From Frateuria_A sp035943815 (GTDB taxonomy: Bacteria; Pseudomonadota; Gammaproteobacteria; Xanthomonadales; Rhodanobacteraceae): a DNA stretch of 64,000 bases. The translations under genes and the position numbers were made by a program. The notes under the pieces are model-generated. The model saw nothing but the letters and a program-made list of their open reading frames with translations. It was not told the DNA's origin and ran no database searches. The stretch covers positions 256,968 through 320,967 of the forward strand of contig NZ_DASZBU010000012.1 of the NCBI RefSeq assembly GCF_035943815.1, given 5' to 3'. This document shows positions 35,278-44,412 of the stretch, piece after piece; the first letter of the stretch is position 1, and the number at the start of each line of letters is the position of its first letter.

Positions 35278-36186
35278 TCACAAGTCCGCATCTTCCACGC
35301 CCTTGACGATCTGCAGGAACTTGGCCAGCACCGGGGACGGGTTGTCCCTCCGGCTGGCGACCGCCAGCAGCAGGTAGGCGTCCGGGTCTTCCAGCGAAAC
35401 GTAGCTGACGCCGCCCAGCTGCACCACGCGCATGCTGGCCGGCACCAGCGCGAGCCCGATGCCGGCGGCGACGAGCGCCAGCAGGCCATTGATCTGCTGG
35501 GCCTGCTGGCGGATCAGCGGATGGAACCCCGCCTTGCCCGCCAGTTGCACCAGCCGGTCATACAGGGTCGCGGCCAGTTCGCGGGGCTGGCTCACGAAGG
35601 CCTCGTTGGCCAGTTCGCCGAACTGCACGCTGTCCAGCCGGGCCAGCGGGTGGCCGCTGGGTACGGCCAGCAGCAGGGGCTCGTAATCGATCACGTCGAT
35701 GCGTAGCACGCGGGCGTCCGATTCATGGCGCGGCTCGTCGCGCACGAAGCCGACGTCGATCTGGTCGGCACGCAGAGCCGTGAATTGCGGCTCGCTGTAC
35801 ATCTCATGCAGCTGCATCCGCACCTTCGGCGCGTACTGCCCGAAGCGCAGCAGGGTCTGCGGCAGTGCACGATGGAAGGTCACCGAGATGGTGTAGGCAA
35901 GGCGCAGGACGCCGCTGAAGCCGGCTGCCGCGTCGCTGACATGGCTGCGTGCTTCCTCGGCCTTTGCCAGGATCTGTCGCGCCTGCTCCAGCAGGATCCG
36001 CCCCGGTTCGGTCAGCGCCACGTTGCGCTTGTCGCGATCGAACAGGCGCGTGCCCAGGTCCTGCTCCAGCGCCTGGATCTGTTGCGAGAGCGGGGGCTGG
36101 GAGATGTGCAGGCGCTGGGCGGCGCGGGTGAAGCTCAGCTCCTCCGCCACCGCGACGAAATAGCGGAGCTGGCGCAAGTCAAACAT
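35278..36186 (-). CDS. LysR-family transcriptional regulator
   Basis: A 302-residue LysR regulator. The N-terminal helix-turn-helix is MFDLRQLRYFVAVAEELSF then AAQRLHISQPPLSQQIQALE. The effector domain (about 90-300) contains LRADQIDVGFVRDEP and PSGHPLARLDSVQ, a pattern close to the BenM/CatM-HcaR branch that senses aromatic or organic acids. It is downstream of fadH on the same strand with a 211-base gap, so it may regulate fadH, although LysR genes are more often divergent from their targets. The DNA just upstream of its start is unusually AT-rich (around 36195-36230), fitting its own promoter. Confidence 0.9.
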   Translation of the reverse strand: MFDLRQLRYFVAVAEELSFTRAAQRLHISQPPLSQQIQALEQDLGTRLFDRDKRNVALTEPGRILLEQARQILAKAEEARSHVSDAAAGFSGVLRLAYTISVTFHRALPQTLLRFGQYAPKVRMQLHEMYSEPQFTALRADQIDVGFVRDEPRHESDARVLRIDVIDYEPLLLAVPSGHPLARLDSVQFGELANEAFVSQPRELAATLYDRLVQLAGKAGFHPLIRQQAQQINGLLALVAAGIGLALVPASMRVVQLGGVSYVSLEDPDAYLLLAVASRRDNPSPVLAKFLQIVKGVEDADL

Positions 36187-36397
36187 AGTCGAAACACGAA
36201 TAAGTTGATCAGCAAATATATATTGGATATCGGTCTGGGGCGAGCGTATCGTTTGCCTCGTCCAGCCACCATCCCCTCCCCCCGGGTGGCTGTGACCCTC
36301 GCCCCGCAGCGACGCTATCCCCGCGGTATCCGGTCCTCCTCCCCCAGAGCCGATACCGACGCGTCGTTCGCGGGGCGCTTTATTTTCCGGCCAGGTT

Positions 36398-38410
36398 CTA
36401 CAGGGACATGGCCAGCTGCGTGCCCTGGGCGATCGCGCGCTTGGCGTCGAGCTCGGCAGCGACATCGGCTCCGCCGATCACGTGCGGGCTCCTTCCCGAT
36501 TGCCGTAGGGCTTGTGCGAGCGCGCCATTGGGTTCCTGACCGGCGCAAACCACCACATTGTCGACCGGCAGCACCTGTGCCTGGCCTGCCAGCAGAATGT
36601 GCAGGCCCTCGTCGTCGAACCGCACGTACTGCACACCGCCGAGCATCTGCACCAGCTTGGCCTTCAGCGAGGCACGGTGCACCCAGCCAGTGGTCTTGTT
36701 GAGGCGGGCGCCCGGGCGGCCTTCGCTTCGTTGCAATAGCCAGATTTGCCGCGCCGGTGCCTCGGGCACGGGCGGCAGCAAGCCGCCGCGGGAAGCGAGG
36801 GAGCGGTCAACGCCCCATTCATGCGCCCAGCAAACCGGGGCCAGGGTAGGCGAGGGCGGCCGCTGGGCCAGGAATTCGGCCACGTCGAAGCCGATGCCGC
36901 CCGCGCCGATGATCGCCACCCGCGCACCGACCGGCCGGTCATGCGCTAGCACGTCGAGGTAGCCGAGCACGCGCGGATCGTCGCTGCCGGGGAATCGCAC
37001 CGGCCGGGGCACCACGCCGCAGGCTACGACCACTTCATCGAAGCCCACCAGCGAGGCCGGATCTGCTCGCGTGGCCAGCCGGACGTCAACGCGCATCTCC
37101 TCAAGACGATTGCGGTAGTAGCGCAGGGTCTCGTGGAACTCCTCCTTGCCGGGAATGCGCTTGGCGTAGTTGAACTGGCCGCCGATACCGTCGGACTGTT
37201 CGAACAGCGTTACCGCATGCCCGCGTTCGGCTGCCGTAGTCGCGCAGGCCAGGCCGGCGGGGCCTGCGCCGACCACCGCGATGCGCCTGGATGTTGCCGC
37301 CGGGGCGATGACCCATTCGGTTTCATGGCAGGCACGCGGATTGACCAGGCAACTGGCGCGCCTGTTCTGGAATACGTGGTCCAGGCAGGCCTGGTTGCAG
37401 GCGATGCAGGTGTTGATCGACGCGCTGCGGCCGGCACGCGCCTTGGCTGCCCATGCCGGGTCGGCCAGCAGCGGCCGCGCCATCGAAACCATGTCGGCCT
37501 CGCCATCGGCGAGCACGCGCTCGGCCACCTCTGGCATGTTGATGCGGTTGGTGGCCACCAGCGGCAGGCTCACTTCGCCCTTGAGCCGCCGGGTGACCCA
37601 GGCAAAGCCCGCGCGCGGGACCGAGGTGACGATGGTCGGCACGCGCGCCTCGTGCCATCCGATGCCGGTGTTGATGATGCTGGCGCCGGCCGCCTCGATG
37701 GCCTTGGCGAGCGCGACGATCTCGTCCCAGGACTGGCCGCCCTCGACCAGTTCCAGCATGGAAAGCCGGTAGATAATGATGAAGTCACGGCCCACCGCCT
37801 CGCGGGTGCGCCGCACGATCTCGATCGCCAGGCGCATGCGCTGCGTGGCATCGCCGCCCCAGGTGTCCTGGCGCTGGTTGGTGCGCGCGGCGAGAAACTG
37901 GTTGATCAGGTAGCCCTCCGAGCCCATGACTTCCACGCCGTCGTAGCCAGCCTCGCGGGCGAGCTTCGCGCAACGCACGAAATCGCCGATGGTCCGTACC
38001 ACGCCGCGGCTGGAAAGGGCTCGCGGCGTGAACGGCGTAATCGGCGACTTCAGTTTCGAGGGCGCCACCAACAAGGGGTGGTAGCCGTAGCGGCCCGCAT
38101 GCAGGATCTGCAGGCAGATGCGTCCGCCCTCGGCATGCACGGCGCCAGTCACTTTGCGGTGCCGGCCGACGTGCCAGGGCATCGACAGGCGTCCGCCGAA
38201 AGGCTTGAGCCAGCCTTCGATGCTTGGGGCAATGCCGCCGGTGACCATGAGCGCGACGCCGCCGCGGGCACGTTCGGCGAAATAGGCTGCGAGCTTGTCG
38301 TAGTCGGCTGCGCGATCTTCCAGCCCGGTGTGCATCGAGCCCATCAGGATACGGTTGGGCAGAGTCACGTGGCCCAGATCCAGTGGGGCAAACAGGTGCG
38401 GGTAGGGCAT
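36398..38410 (-). CDS. fadH: NADPH-dependent 2,4-dienoyl-CoA reductase
   Basis: A 670-residue FadH for beta-oxidation of unsaturated fatty acids with even-position double bonds. The N-terminal TIM barrel binds FMN (LPNRILMGSMHTGLED; GYDGVEVMGSEGYLINQF; DFIIIYRLSMLELVEGG in part). A [4Fe-4S] cluster motif is present (CIACNQACLDHVF then C in RRASCLVNPRACHE). The C-terminal FAD (AVVGAGPAGLACATTAAERG) and NADPH (AIIGAGGIGFDVAEFL) folds follow. An 18-base near-palindrome that resembles fatty-acid-regulator operators lies 12 bases upstream, and an acyl-CoA-binding protein gene precedes it on the same strand. Confidence 0.95.
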   Translation of the reverse strand: MPYPHLFAPLDLGHVTLPNRILMGSMHTGLEDRAADYDKLAAYFAERARGGVALMVTGGIAPSIEGWLKPFGGRLSMPWHVGRHRKVTGAVHAEGGRICLQILHAGRYGYHPLLVAPSKLKSPITPFTPRALSSRGVVRTIGDFVRCAKLAREAGYDGVEVMGSEGYLINQFLAARTNQRQDTWGGDATQRMRLAIEIVRRTREAVGRDFIIIYRLSMLELVEGGQSWDEIVALAKAIEAAGASIINTGIGWHEARVPTIVTSVPRAGFAWVTRRLKGEVSLPLVATNRINMPEVAERVLADGEADMVSMARPLLADPAWAAKARAGRSASINTCIACNQACLDHVFQNRRASCLVNPRACHETEWVIAPAATSRRIAVVGAGPAGLACATTAAERGHAVTLFEQSDGIGGQFNYAKRIPGKEEFHETLRYYRNRLEEMRVDVRLATRADPASLVGFDEVVVACGVVPRPVRFPGSDDPRVLGYLDVLAHDRPVGARVAIIGAGGIGFDVAEFLAQRPPSPTLAPVCWAHEWGVDRSLASRGGLLPPVPEAPARQIWLLQRSEGRPGARLNKTTGWVHRASLKAKLVQMLGGVQYVRFDDEGLHILLAGQAQVLPVDNVVVCAGQEPNGALAQALRQSGRSPHVIGGADVAAELDAKRAIAQGTQLAMSL

Positions 38411-38421
38411 GCCGGCGTCCG

Positions 38422-38439
38422 TTCAAACGATCGTATGAA
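38422..38439. promoter_or_regulatory. PsrA/FadR-like operator upstream of fadH
   Basis: TTCAAACGATCGTATGAA is an 18-base palindrome with one mismatched pair. It contains CAAAC-N4-GTATG, close to the PsrA consensus (G/C)AAAC-N2-4-GTTT(G/C) described for fatty-acid genes in gammaproteobacteria. It lies 12 bases before the fadH start codon, where a repressor would block transcription. Confidence 0.55.
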
Positions 38440-38533
38440 TGTGCCGGGCGGGATGGAGGAAAGCAAGCGGCGATCGCACCCAGCCGCCCCCGGTCGCCTT
38501 GCAGGCCCGGCAAGCAGGGGCGGTGTGGGCGCG

Positions 38534-38791
38534 TCAGGCCAGGAGTTGCCGCACAAGCGCTATGTAGCGGCGCATGGCTTCTTCCCGCGGTATCCCGGAC
38601 AGTTGCGCCCAGGCCTCGTGCTTTGCGGTGCCCACGAAGTCGAAGAAGCCCGGCAGGCCGCTCCGTACGTCGCCCTGCGAGCCCTGCTTGTACAGCGCGT
38701 AGAGCTTGAGCAATGTGTCGTTGTCCGGCCGGGTGCCAAGTCGCTTGACATCCTCGGCGGCCTGTTCGAACTCGCGGCGAAGATCGGTCAT
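38534..38791 (-). CDS. Acyl-CoA-binding protein
   Basis: An 85-residue four-helix acyl-CoA-binding protein. It has FEQAAEDVKRLGTRPDNDTL (ligand helix), LKLYALYKQGSQGDV with the signature Tyr-Lys for CoA contact, FFDFVGTAKHEAWAQLSG and EEAMRRYIALV. Such proteins buffer and deliver acyl-CoA esters. They are common in eukaryotes and found in a minority of bacteria, including Xanthomonadales. It lies directly upstream of fadH on the same strand, a sensible functional pairing. The ATG at 38791 is chosen; an upstream frame extension lacks homology. Confidence 0.92.
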   Translation of the reverse strand: MTDLRREFEQAAEDVKRLGTRPDNDTLLKLYALYKQGSQGDVRSGLPGFFDFVGTAKHEAWAQLSGIPREEAMRRYIALVRQLLA

Positions 38792-38903
38792 GGCGGGGCA
38801 CTGCAAGGCGGGGGCGCGGCTTGATAGCACGCAGCCTGGGGGTGGTCAACGTGGGGTGCCCTACGCGGTACCATGCGTGCTTTTGCAGATGCCGGGGAGC
38901 CTC

Positions 38904-39587
38904 ATGAGCCGCACGCAGCCGGTGCCAGTCCTGACCATCGACGGGCCGTCCGGTTCGGGCAAGGGCACCATCAGCCGCCTGGTCGCCGAGCATCTGGGCT
39001 GGCGATTGCTCGATTCGGGAGCCCTGTACCGGGCTGTCGGCTACGCGGCGGGGGCCGAAGGGCTGGATCTCTCCGATGCCGAGGCGGTGACCCGTTGCGC
39101 CCGGTGCACGAAGATCCGCTTCCAGGCCGCTGCCGGCGGCGGCGACACTCGGGTGATCGTCAACGGCCATGACGCCACGGACGAACTGCGCACCGAGACA
39201 GCCGGCGCCGCCGCTTCGGCGATCGCCTCCATCCCTTCCGTGCGGCAGGCGCTGGTCGACCTGCAACTGGGTTTCCGCAGAGCTCCGGGCCTGGTCGCCG
39301 ATGGGCGCGACATGGGCACGGTGATCTTTCCGGACGCCCCGTTCAAGGTGTTCCTCACGGCGAGCGCCGCCGAACGGGCGAAAAGGCGCTATAAGCAGTT
39401 GAAGGAAAAGGGGCTGAACGTTACACTTGGTGCCCTTCAGCGCGAGATCGAGGCGCGTGACGAGCGGGATGCGTCGCGTGCGGTCGCTCCGCTTCGCCCG
39501 GCCGAGGATGCGGTTCTGGTGGATACCACCGGCATGCCCATCGAGGACGTCGTCGCGAAAGTACTTGCCGTCGTGCAGCCCCGATAA
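38904..39587 (+). CDS. cmk: Cytidylate kinase
   Basis: A 227-residue CMP/dCMP kinase. The P-loop is LTIDGPSGSGKGTISRLVAEHLG (core DGPSGSGKGT, residues about 12-21). LLDSGALYRAVGY and LVADGRDMGTVIFPDAP (nucleotide-binding, core DGRDMGTVIF) follow, with a lid KRRYKQLKEKG and a C-terminal DTTGMPIEDVV. It provides CDP for nucleic acid and phospholipid synthesis. The gene order cmk-rpsA-ihfB is classical in gammaproteobacteria. A candidate terminator sits in the gap to rpsA. Confidence 0.96.
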   Translation: MSRTQPVPVLTIDGPSGSGKGTISRLVAEHLGWRLLDSGALYRAVGYAAGAEGLDLSDAEAVTRCARCTKIRFQAAAGGGDTRVIVNGHDATDELRTETAGAAASAIASIPSVRQALVDLQLGFRRAPGLVADGRDMGTVIFPDAPFKVFLTASAAERAKRRYKQLKEKGLNVTLGALQREIEARDERDASRAVAPLRPAEDAVLVDTTGMPIEDVVAKVLAVVQPR

Positions 39588-39608
39588 GGCTGCACGCGGC
39601 TTTAGGCG

Positions 39609-39630
39609 CCTCCGCCGCGGCGGGGGTTTT
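39609..39630 (+). terminator. Candidate terminator between cmk and rpsA
   Basis: CCTCCGCC (39609-39616) pairs with GGCGGGGG (39619-39626) with one G-U pair, followed by TTTT. The 2-base loop implies opening of the inner pairs. Confidence 0.5.
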
Positions 39631-39770
39631 GGTAACGGTGCCGACAGGGCGGTCCGTCATAGGGCGCGTTTTCTGCGACACCCACAACCGGTGGGCCGGT
39701 CAGCCCGTGCGCATTTCATCCGACGGCGCGCACAAAGGGCTTTCGGCCTTTTCTCATTTCTGGAATCAAC

Positions 39771-41444
39771 ATGACTGAAAGTTTTGCCGAGCTGTTTGAA
39801 CAGAGCCAGCAGGCCATCGCCAAGCTGAAGCCGGGTGCCATCGTCACCGGCATCGTTGTGGAAATCCGCAACGACGTCGTCGTGATCAACGCCGGCCTCA
39901 AGAGCGAAGGCATCGTCCCGATCGAGCAGTTCAAGGACGAAGAGGGCACGCTGGAAGTGCAGGTAGGCGACGAGGTGAAGGTTGCCCTCGACGCCCTGGA
40001 AGACGGCTTCGGCGAGACCAAGCTCTCCCGCGAGAAGGCCAAGCGTTCGATGGTGTGGGACGACCTCGAGCAGGCCTTCGACAAGGAAGAGACCATCACC
40101 GGCAAGATATCCGGCAAGGTCAAGGGCGGCTTCACCGTCGACATCAAGGACGTCCGCGCGTTCCTGCCGGGCTCGCTGGTCGACGTGCGCCCGGTCCGCG
40201 ACCCGGTCTACCTCGAGGGCAAGGACCTCGAGTTCAAGATCATCAAGCTGGACCGCAAGCGCAACAACGTGGTGGTCAGCCGCCGCGCCGTCGTCGAGAC
40301 CGAGTTCTCCGAGGAGCGTGAGAAGCTGCTGGAGCGCCTGACCGAGGGTGCGGTGGTCAAGGGCACGGTCAAGAACCTCACCGACTACGGCGCGTTCGTG
40401 GACCTGGGCGGCATCGACGGCCTGCTGCACATCACCGACATGGCGTGGAAGCGCGTGCGTCACCCGTCCGAGGTGGTCAACGTTGGCGATGAGCTGGACG
40501 TGCGCGTGCTCAAGTACGACCGCGAGCGCAACCGCGTGTCGCTGGGCCTCAAGCAGCTGGGCGACGACCCGTGGGTCGCTATCTCCCGTCGCTATCCGGT
40601 CGGCAGCCGCATCTTCGGCAAGGTCTCCAACGTCACTGATTATGGCTGCTTCGTCGAGATCGAGCCGGGCGTCGAGGGGCTGGTGCACGTGTCCGAGATG
40701 GACTGGACCAACAAGAACGTCAATCCGGCCAAGGTGGTGCAGGTCGGCGACGAGACCGAAGTGATGGTGCTGGACGTGGACGAAGAGCGTCGCCGCATCT
40801 CGCTGGGCATCAAGCAGACGCGTTCCAATCCGTGGGAAGCGTTTGCGGCCATGCACAAGAAGAACGACAAGGTGTCGGGCCAGATCAAGTCGATCACCGA
40901 CTTCGGCATCTTCATCGGCCTGGAAGGCGGCATCGACGGCCTGGTCCACCTTTCCGACATCTCCTGGCAGGCGTCCGGCGAAGACCTCGTGCGCAACTTC
41001 AAGAAAGGCGACGAGATCGAGGCGGTGGTGCTGGCGGTCGATCCTGAGCGCGAGCGCATTTCGCTGGGCATCAAGCAGATGGAGCAGGACCCGTTCGGCC
41101 AGTTCATGGCCAACAATCCGCGCGGCACGATCGTCAACGGCACGGTGAAGGAAGTGGACGCCAAGGGTGCGGTGATCGACCTGGGCGAGGGCGTGGAGGG
41201 TTATCTGCGCGCCAACGACATCGCCAAGGAACGCATCGACGATGCGACCCAGCACCTGAAGGTCGGCGACAAGGTGGAAGCCAAGTTCACCGGCATGGAC
41301 CGCAAGGGGCGCCAGCTGGCGCTCTCGATCCGCGCCAAGGACGAGGAAGAGCTGCATGACGCGATGGCCGAATACGGCTCCGCTTCCGGCGGCACCACCA
41401 AGCTGGGCGCGCTGCTCAAGGAGCAGCTCAACAAGTCTGAGTAA
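39771..41444 (+). CDS. rpsA: 30S ribosomal protein S1
   Basis: A 557-residue S1 with six S1 RNA-binding repeats (approximately residues 21-87, 105-171, 192-260, 277-347, 364-434, 451-520). The third to fifth have the clear pattern GTVKNLTDYGAFVDLGG, GKVSNVTDYGCFVEIEPG and GQIKSITDFGIFIGLEGG. The protein recruits mRNA to the 30S subunit. The start MTESFAELFEQS is canonical. The 183-base upstream region includes a G-rich stretch and probably carries S1 autoregulatory structure, which I could not delimit. A terminator-like hairpin follows before ihfB. Confidence 0.97.
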   Translation: MTESFAELFEQSQQAIAKLKPGAIVTGIVVEIRNDVVVINAGLKSEGIVPIEQFKDEEGTLEVQVGDEVKVALDALEDGFGETKLSREKAKRSMVWDDLEQAFDKEETITGKISGKVKGGFTVDIKDVRAFLPGSLVDVRPVRDPVYLEGKDLEFKIIKLDRKRNNVVVSRRAVVETEFSEEREKLLERLTEGAVVKGTVKNLTDYGAFVDLGGIDGLLHITDMAWKRVRHPSEVVNVGDELDVRVLKYDRERNRVSLGLKQLGDDPWVAISRRYPVGSRIFGKVSNVTDYGCFVEIEPGVEGLVHVSEMDWTNKNVNPAKVVQVGDETEVMVLDVDEERRRISLGIKQTRSNPWEAFAAMHKKNDKVSGQIKSITDFGIFIGLEGGIDGLVHLSDISWQASGEDLVRNFKKGDEIEAVVLAVDPERERISLGIKQMEQDPFGQFMANNPRGTIVNGTVKEVDAKGAVIDLGEGVEGYLRANDIAKERIDDATQHLKVGDKVEAKFTGMDRKGRQLALSIRAKDEEELHDAMAEYGSASGGTTKLGALLKEQLNKSE

Positions 41445-41476
41445 TCCTTTAGGATTACAATGACTTGAGGTACGAA

Positions 41477-41505
41477 GCGGGGCGGCGCCAAGCCGCCCCG
41501 CCGTT
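41477..41505 (+). terminator. Terminator between rpsA and ihfB
   Basis: Perfect 10-base arms GCGGGGCGGC (41477-41486) and GCCGCCCCGC (41492-41501) with a 5-base loop, followed by CGTTTAA. Confidence 0.75.
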
Positions 41506-41529
41506 TAACGTCACGGACATTGGGGACCC

Positions 41530-41829
41530 ATGACCAAATCCGAACTGATCGAGGCGCTGGCGAGGCGCCAGACCCACCTTGCGTTTGGCGACGTCGAACT
41601 CGCAGTCAAGAGCGTGATCGAGCAGATGAGCCATGCACTGGCCGAGGGCGAGCGTATCGAGGTCCGCGGTTTTGGCAGCTTCGCGCTGCACTACCGGCCG
41701 CCGCGCATGGGGCGCAATCCCAAGACCGGCGAGGCCGTGGCCCTGCCGGGCAAGCACGTGCCGCATTTCAAGCCGGGCAAGGAGCTGCGCGAGCGCGTCA
41801 ATCTGGCGCTGATGGCCGAACTGGCCTGA
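41530..41829 (+). CDS. ihfB: Integration host factor subunit beta
   Basis: A 99-residue IhfB (himD). It has MTKSELIEALARRQTHL, the IEVRGFGSFALHYRPPRMGRNP arm region (core RGFGSFALHYR) containing the DNA-intercalating Pro, and KHVPHFKPGKELRERV. With IhfA it bends DNA in recombination, replication and transcription. The position after rpsA is conserved across gammaproteobacteria. A 122-base gap separates it from lapA. Confidence 0.96.
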   Translation: MTKSELIEALARRQTHLAFGDVELAVKSVIEQMSHALAEGERIEVRGFGSFALHYRPPRMGRNPKTGEAVALPGKHVPHFKPGKELRERVNLALMAELA

Positions 41830-41951
41830 TTGCGCCGCGACAGGGGTTACGGCTCCTGGCGTGTTTCGAGGCAGGCGGCGCGAGCCGTTCTGCCTTTTTT
41901 TGTCGCCCGCGTGCGGTCGCCGGTTCGAGCCGATTCGGGTAAAGTCGCGCG

Positions 41952-42206
41952 ATGCGATTGATTGCCTTGCTTATCCTCGCGCTCTTCGTGGTCGCCGGCG
42001 TGATCGTCGGCGCGCTCAACGCCGATCCGGTGAGCTACGACCTGGCCTTCGCCAGGGTGGCGCTGCCCAAGGGGGCCGGCCTGCTGGTCGCGCTGGTGAT
42101 CGGCTGGCTGCTGGGCGGGCTCACGGCCTGGCTGGGCATGAGCCTGCGTCATCGGCGCGTACTGCGACGGCACCGGTCCAGCAGGAAGACGCCGGCCAGC
42201 GCATGA
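41952..42206 (+). CDS. lapA: Lipopolysaccharide assembly protein A domain protein
   Basis: An 84-residue inner-membrane protein with two membrane segments (about residues 2-22 and 38-58). It has the LapA motif ALNADPVSYDLAF and LLVALVIGWLLGGLTAW, followed by a basic tail. In E. coli LapA works with LapB to control LPS synthesis through FtsH-dependent turnover of LpxC. The start of lapB overlaps its stop (ATGA). Confidence 0.9.
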   Translation: MRLIALLILALFVVAGVIVGALNADPVSYDLAFARVALPKGAGLLVALVIGWLLGGLTAWLGMSLRHRRVLRRHRSSRKTPASA

Positions 42207-43375
42207 ACATTCTCTATGTGCTGGTTCTGCTGGTGCCGGCCGCTTTCGCCAGCGGATGGTTCGCGGCCCGCCGGGCAGCGGTGCATCGCTCCGGCATGCG
42301 GGTCAGCGAGCTTTCCTCCGATTACTTCCGCGGCCTCAACTACCTGCTCAACGAAGAGCAGGACAAGGCGATCGAGGTCTTCCTCAAGCTGGCCGAATAC
42401 AACCGGGACACGGTGGAAACCCACCTTGCGCTGGGCAATCTGTTTCGCCGCCGCGGCGAGGTGGATCGCGCGATCCGCCTGCACCAACACCTGGTTTCCC
42501 GCCCGGGCCTGACCGAGGCGATGAAGACAGTCGCCCTGCTCGAGCTGGGCGAGGACTACATGCGCGCGGGCCTGCTCGACCGCGCCGAAGCGCTGTTCTC
42601 CGACCTCGTGGCGATGAATGCGCACGCCCCTTCGGCATTGCGTCACCTGGTGGCGATCTATCAGCACGAGCGCGACTGGCACAAGGCGATCGACCACGCG
42701 CGCCGCCTGGAAGTCATGACCGGCGACGACGAGTCGCCCATGATCGCCCAGTTCTACTGCGAGCTGGCCGAGCAGGCCCGCCAGCACGGCGCGTTGGCCG
42801 AGGCGCGCGGCTATCTGCGGCAAGCCTTCGAGTGCCAGGACGACTGCGTGCGTGCCTTCATGCTTACCGGCCGCCTGCATGCCGAGGCCGGCGAGCATGC
42901 CGAGGCGGTCGCGGCGTACGAGGCGGCGGTGGGCGCGGACATCGCCTTCGTGCCGGAGATCCTGCCGCCGCTGCTCAACAGCTACGCGCGCATCGGCCAG
43001 ATGGAGCGCGCCGAGCATTTCCTGCGTGACATCCTCGCCCGCTACCACGGCATCTCGCCGGTGCTCGCATTGACGAAGCTCTACAACCAGCGCGATGGCG
43101 AACGCGCCGGCATCGATTTCCTGACTTCGCAGTTGCGCCAGCGGCCTTCGGTGCGCGGGCTGATGGCCCTGATCGATGCGACCATGGACAAGATCGAGGG
43201 CGAGGCGCGGGAGAACTTCCTGATCCTGCGTGACCTCACGCGCAAGCTGCTCGAAGGCCAGGCAATGTATCGCTGCAGCCGTTGCGGCTTCGGTGCCAAG
43301 GCCCATCATTGGCAGTGTCCCAGCTGCAAGAGCTGGAGCACGATCCGGCCCATCCACGGTGTCGCCAACGAGTGA
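42203..43375 (+). CDS. lapB: Lipopolysaccharide assembly protein LapB (YciM)
   Basis: A 390-residue protein: one N-terminal membrane anchor (MNILYVLVLLVPAAFASGWF), a cytoplasmic array of TPR repeats (for example DKAIEVFLKLAEYNRDTVET in part, and EAVAAYEAAVGADIAF) and a C-terminal rubredoxin-like metal site with CSRCGFGAKAHHWQCPSCKS core cysteines CxxC and CPSC. It targets LpxC to FtsH and balances LPS with phospholipid. The conserved HWQCPSCKSW end is intact. It overlaps lapA upstream and the glycosyltransferase gene downstream (GTGA), tying LPS control to polysaccharide precursor synthesis. Confidence 0.95.
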   Translation: MNILYVLVLLVPAAFASGWFAARRAAVHRSGMRVSELSSDYFRGLNYLLNEEQDKAIEVFLKLAEYNRDTVETHLALGNLFRRRGEVDRAIRLHQHLVSRPGLTEAMKTVALLELGEDYMRAGLLDRAEALFSDLVAMNAHAPSALRHLVAIYQHERDWHKAIDHARRLEVMTGDDESPMIAQFYCELAEQARQHGALAEARGYLRQAFECQDDCVRAFMLTGRLHAEAGEHAEAVAAYEAAVGADIAFVPEILPPLLNSYARIGQMERAEHFLRDILARYHGISPVLALTKLYNQRDGERAGIDFLTSQLRQRPSVRGLMALIDATMDKIEGEARENFLILRDLTRKLLEGQAMYRCSRCGFGAKAHHWQCPSCKSWSTIRPIHGVANE

Positions 43376-44412
43376 GTCGCGCCGAGCCCGCCTCGTTGCT
43401 GGGATGGAGCCTGGCCGCGCTGGTGCTCGCGGTGGTGGTGGTGCGGATCGCGATTTCCTATGCGCGGCGGCGCGGCATGCTGGACCAGCCGGGCCAACGC
43501 CGCTCGCACACGCTGCCCACGCCGCGCGGAGGCGGCATCGGCATCGTGGCGGCCTGTGTGGTCGTGTTGCCGGGTGCGCTCCGCGGACTGCCTGGGGCGT
43601 GGCCCATGCAGGTGGTGGCGGCGCTGACAATTGCCCTGCTGCTGGTGGCTGCGATCGGCTGGTGGGACGATCACCGGCCCTTGCGGCAATGGCCACGACT
43701 CGGCGTGCAGCTGCTGGCGACCGGGCTGTTCGGCGCGGCCCTGCTGGCCGGTACGGACCTCTCCTGGTGGTGGTGGCCGCTGCTGGTGCTGGCGGGTGGC
43801 TGGAGCATCAACCTGCACAACTTCATGGACGGCATCGACGCTCTGCTGGCGCAACAGGGCATCGTGGTGGCCGCCGGGATGGGCTGCCTGGCCGCGAGCG
43901 TGGCGCAGCCCGCACTGGCCGGTGCCAGCTTCGCCGTCGCGGCGGCCTGCCTGGGCTTCTGGTTCTACAACCGCCCTCCCGCGCGCATCTTCATGGGCGA
44001 CGTGGGAAGCGGCAGCGTGGGTCTGCTCCTGTTCGCGCTGGCGGCCATGTTGTGGCGCGTCCAGCCGATGCTGCTCTGGCCGGCCCTCATCCTGGGTTCG
44101 AGCTTTGTCGCCGATGCCAGTTTGACTTTGCTGAACCGCTTCCTACACGGGAGGCGCTGGTACGCTCCGCACCGCGAGCATCTCTACCAGTGGCTGGTAC
44201 GATCCGGCCGCACGCACAGGCGCGCGGCTGGGTGGTACCTATGTTGGAACCTACTTTTCGCCGCCCCCGTGGCGTTCGCTGCCAGGGTCCATCCCGCCGT
44301 GGCATTGCCGGCCTGTCTCGCCGTCTATACGGCAGCGGGCGCAACATGGATCGTCATCAAGCGCCGGTGCGTGCGGCGTGCATCGCAGAAGGACCGTCAT
44401 GTCACCCCGTAA
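43372..44412 (+). CDS. Undecaprenyl-phosphate sugar-1-phosphate transferase (MraY/WecA/WbpL family)
   Basis: A 346-residue multi-pass membrane enzyme of glycosyltransferase family 4. It has the family motifs R-S-H-T-x-P-T-P-R-G-G-G near residue 45, GWWDDHRPL (Asp-Asp Mg site), NLHNFMDGIDALLAQ and FMGDVGSGSVG. The C-terminal YAPHREHLYQWLV is the RxH-type block that binds the lipid phosphate in WecA/WbpL. It probably starts O-antigen or another lipid-linked glycan. The start is GTG overlapping the lapB stop (GTGA). It overlaps the following dehydratase gene by 14 bases. Confidence 0.9.
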   Translation: MSRAEPASLLGWSLAALVLAVVVVRIAISYARRRGMLDQPGQRRSHTLPTPRGGGIGIVAACVVVLPGALRGLPGAWPMQVVAALTIALLLVAAIGWWDDHRPLRQWPRLGVQLLATGLFGAALLAGTDLSWWWWPLLVLAGGWSINLHNFMDGIDALLAQQGIVVAAGMGCLAASVAQPALAGASFAVAAACLGFWFYNRPPARIFMGDVGSGSVGLLLFALAAMLWRVQPMLLWPALILGSSFVADASLTLLNRFLHGRRWYAPHREHLYQWLVRSGRTHRRAAGWYLCWNLLFAAPVAFAARVHPAVALPACLAVYTAAGATWIVIKRRCVRRASQKDRHVTP

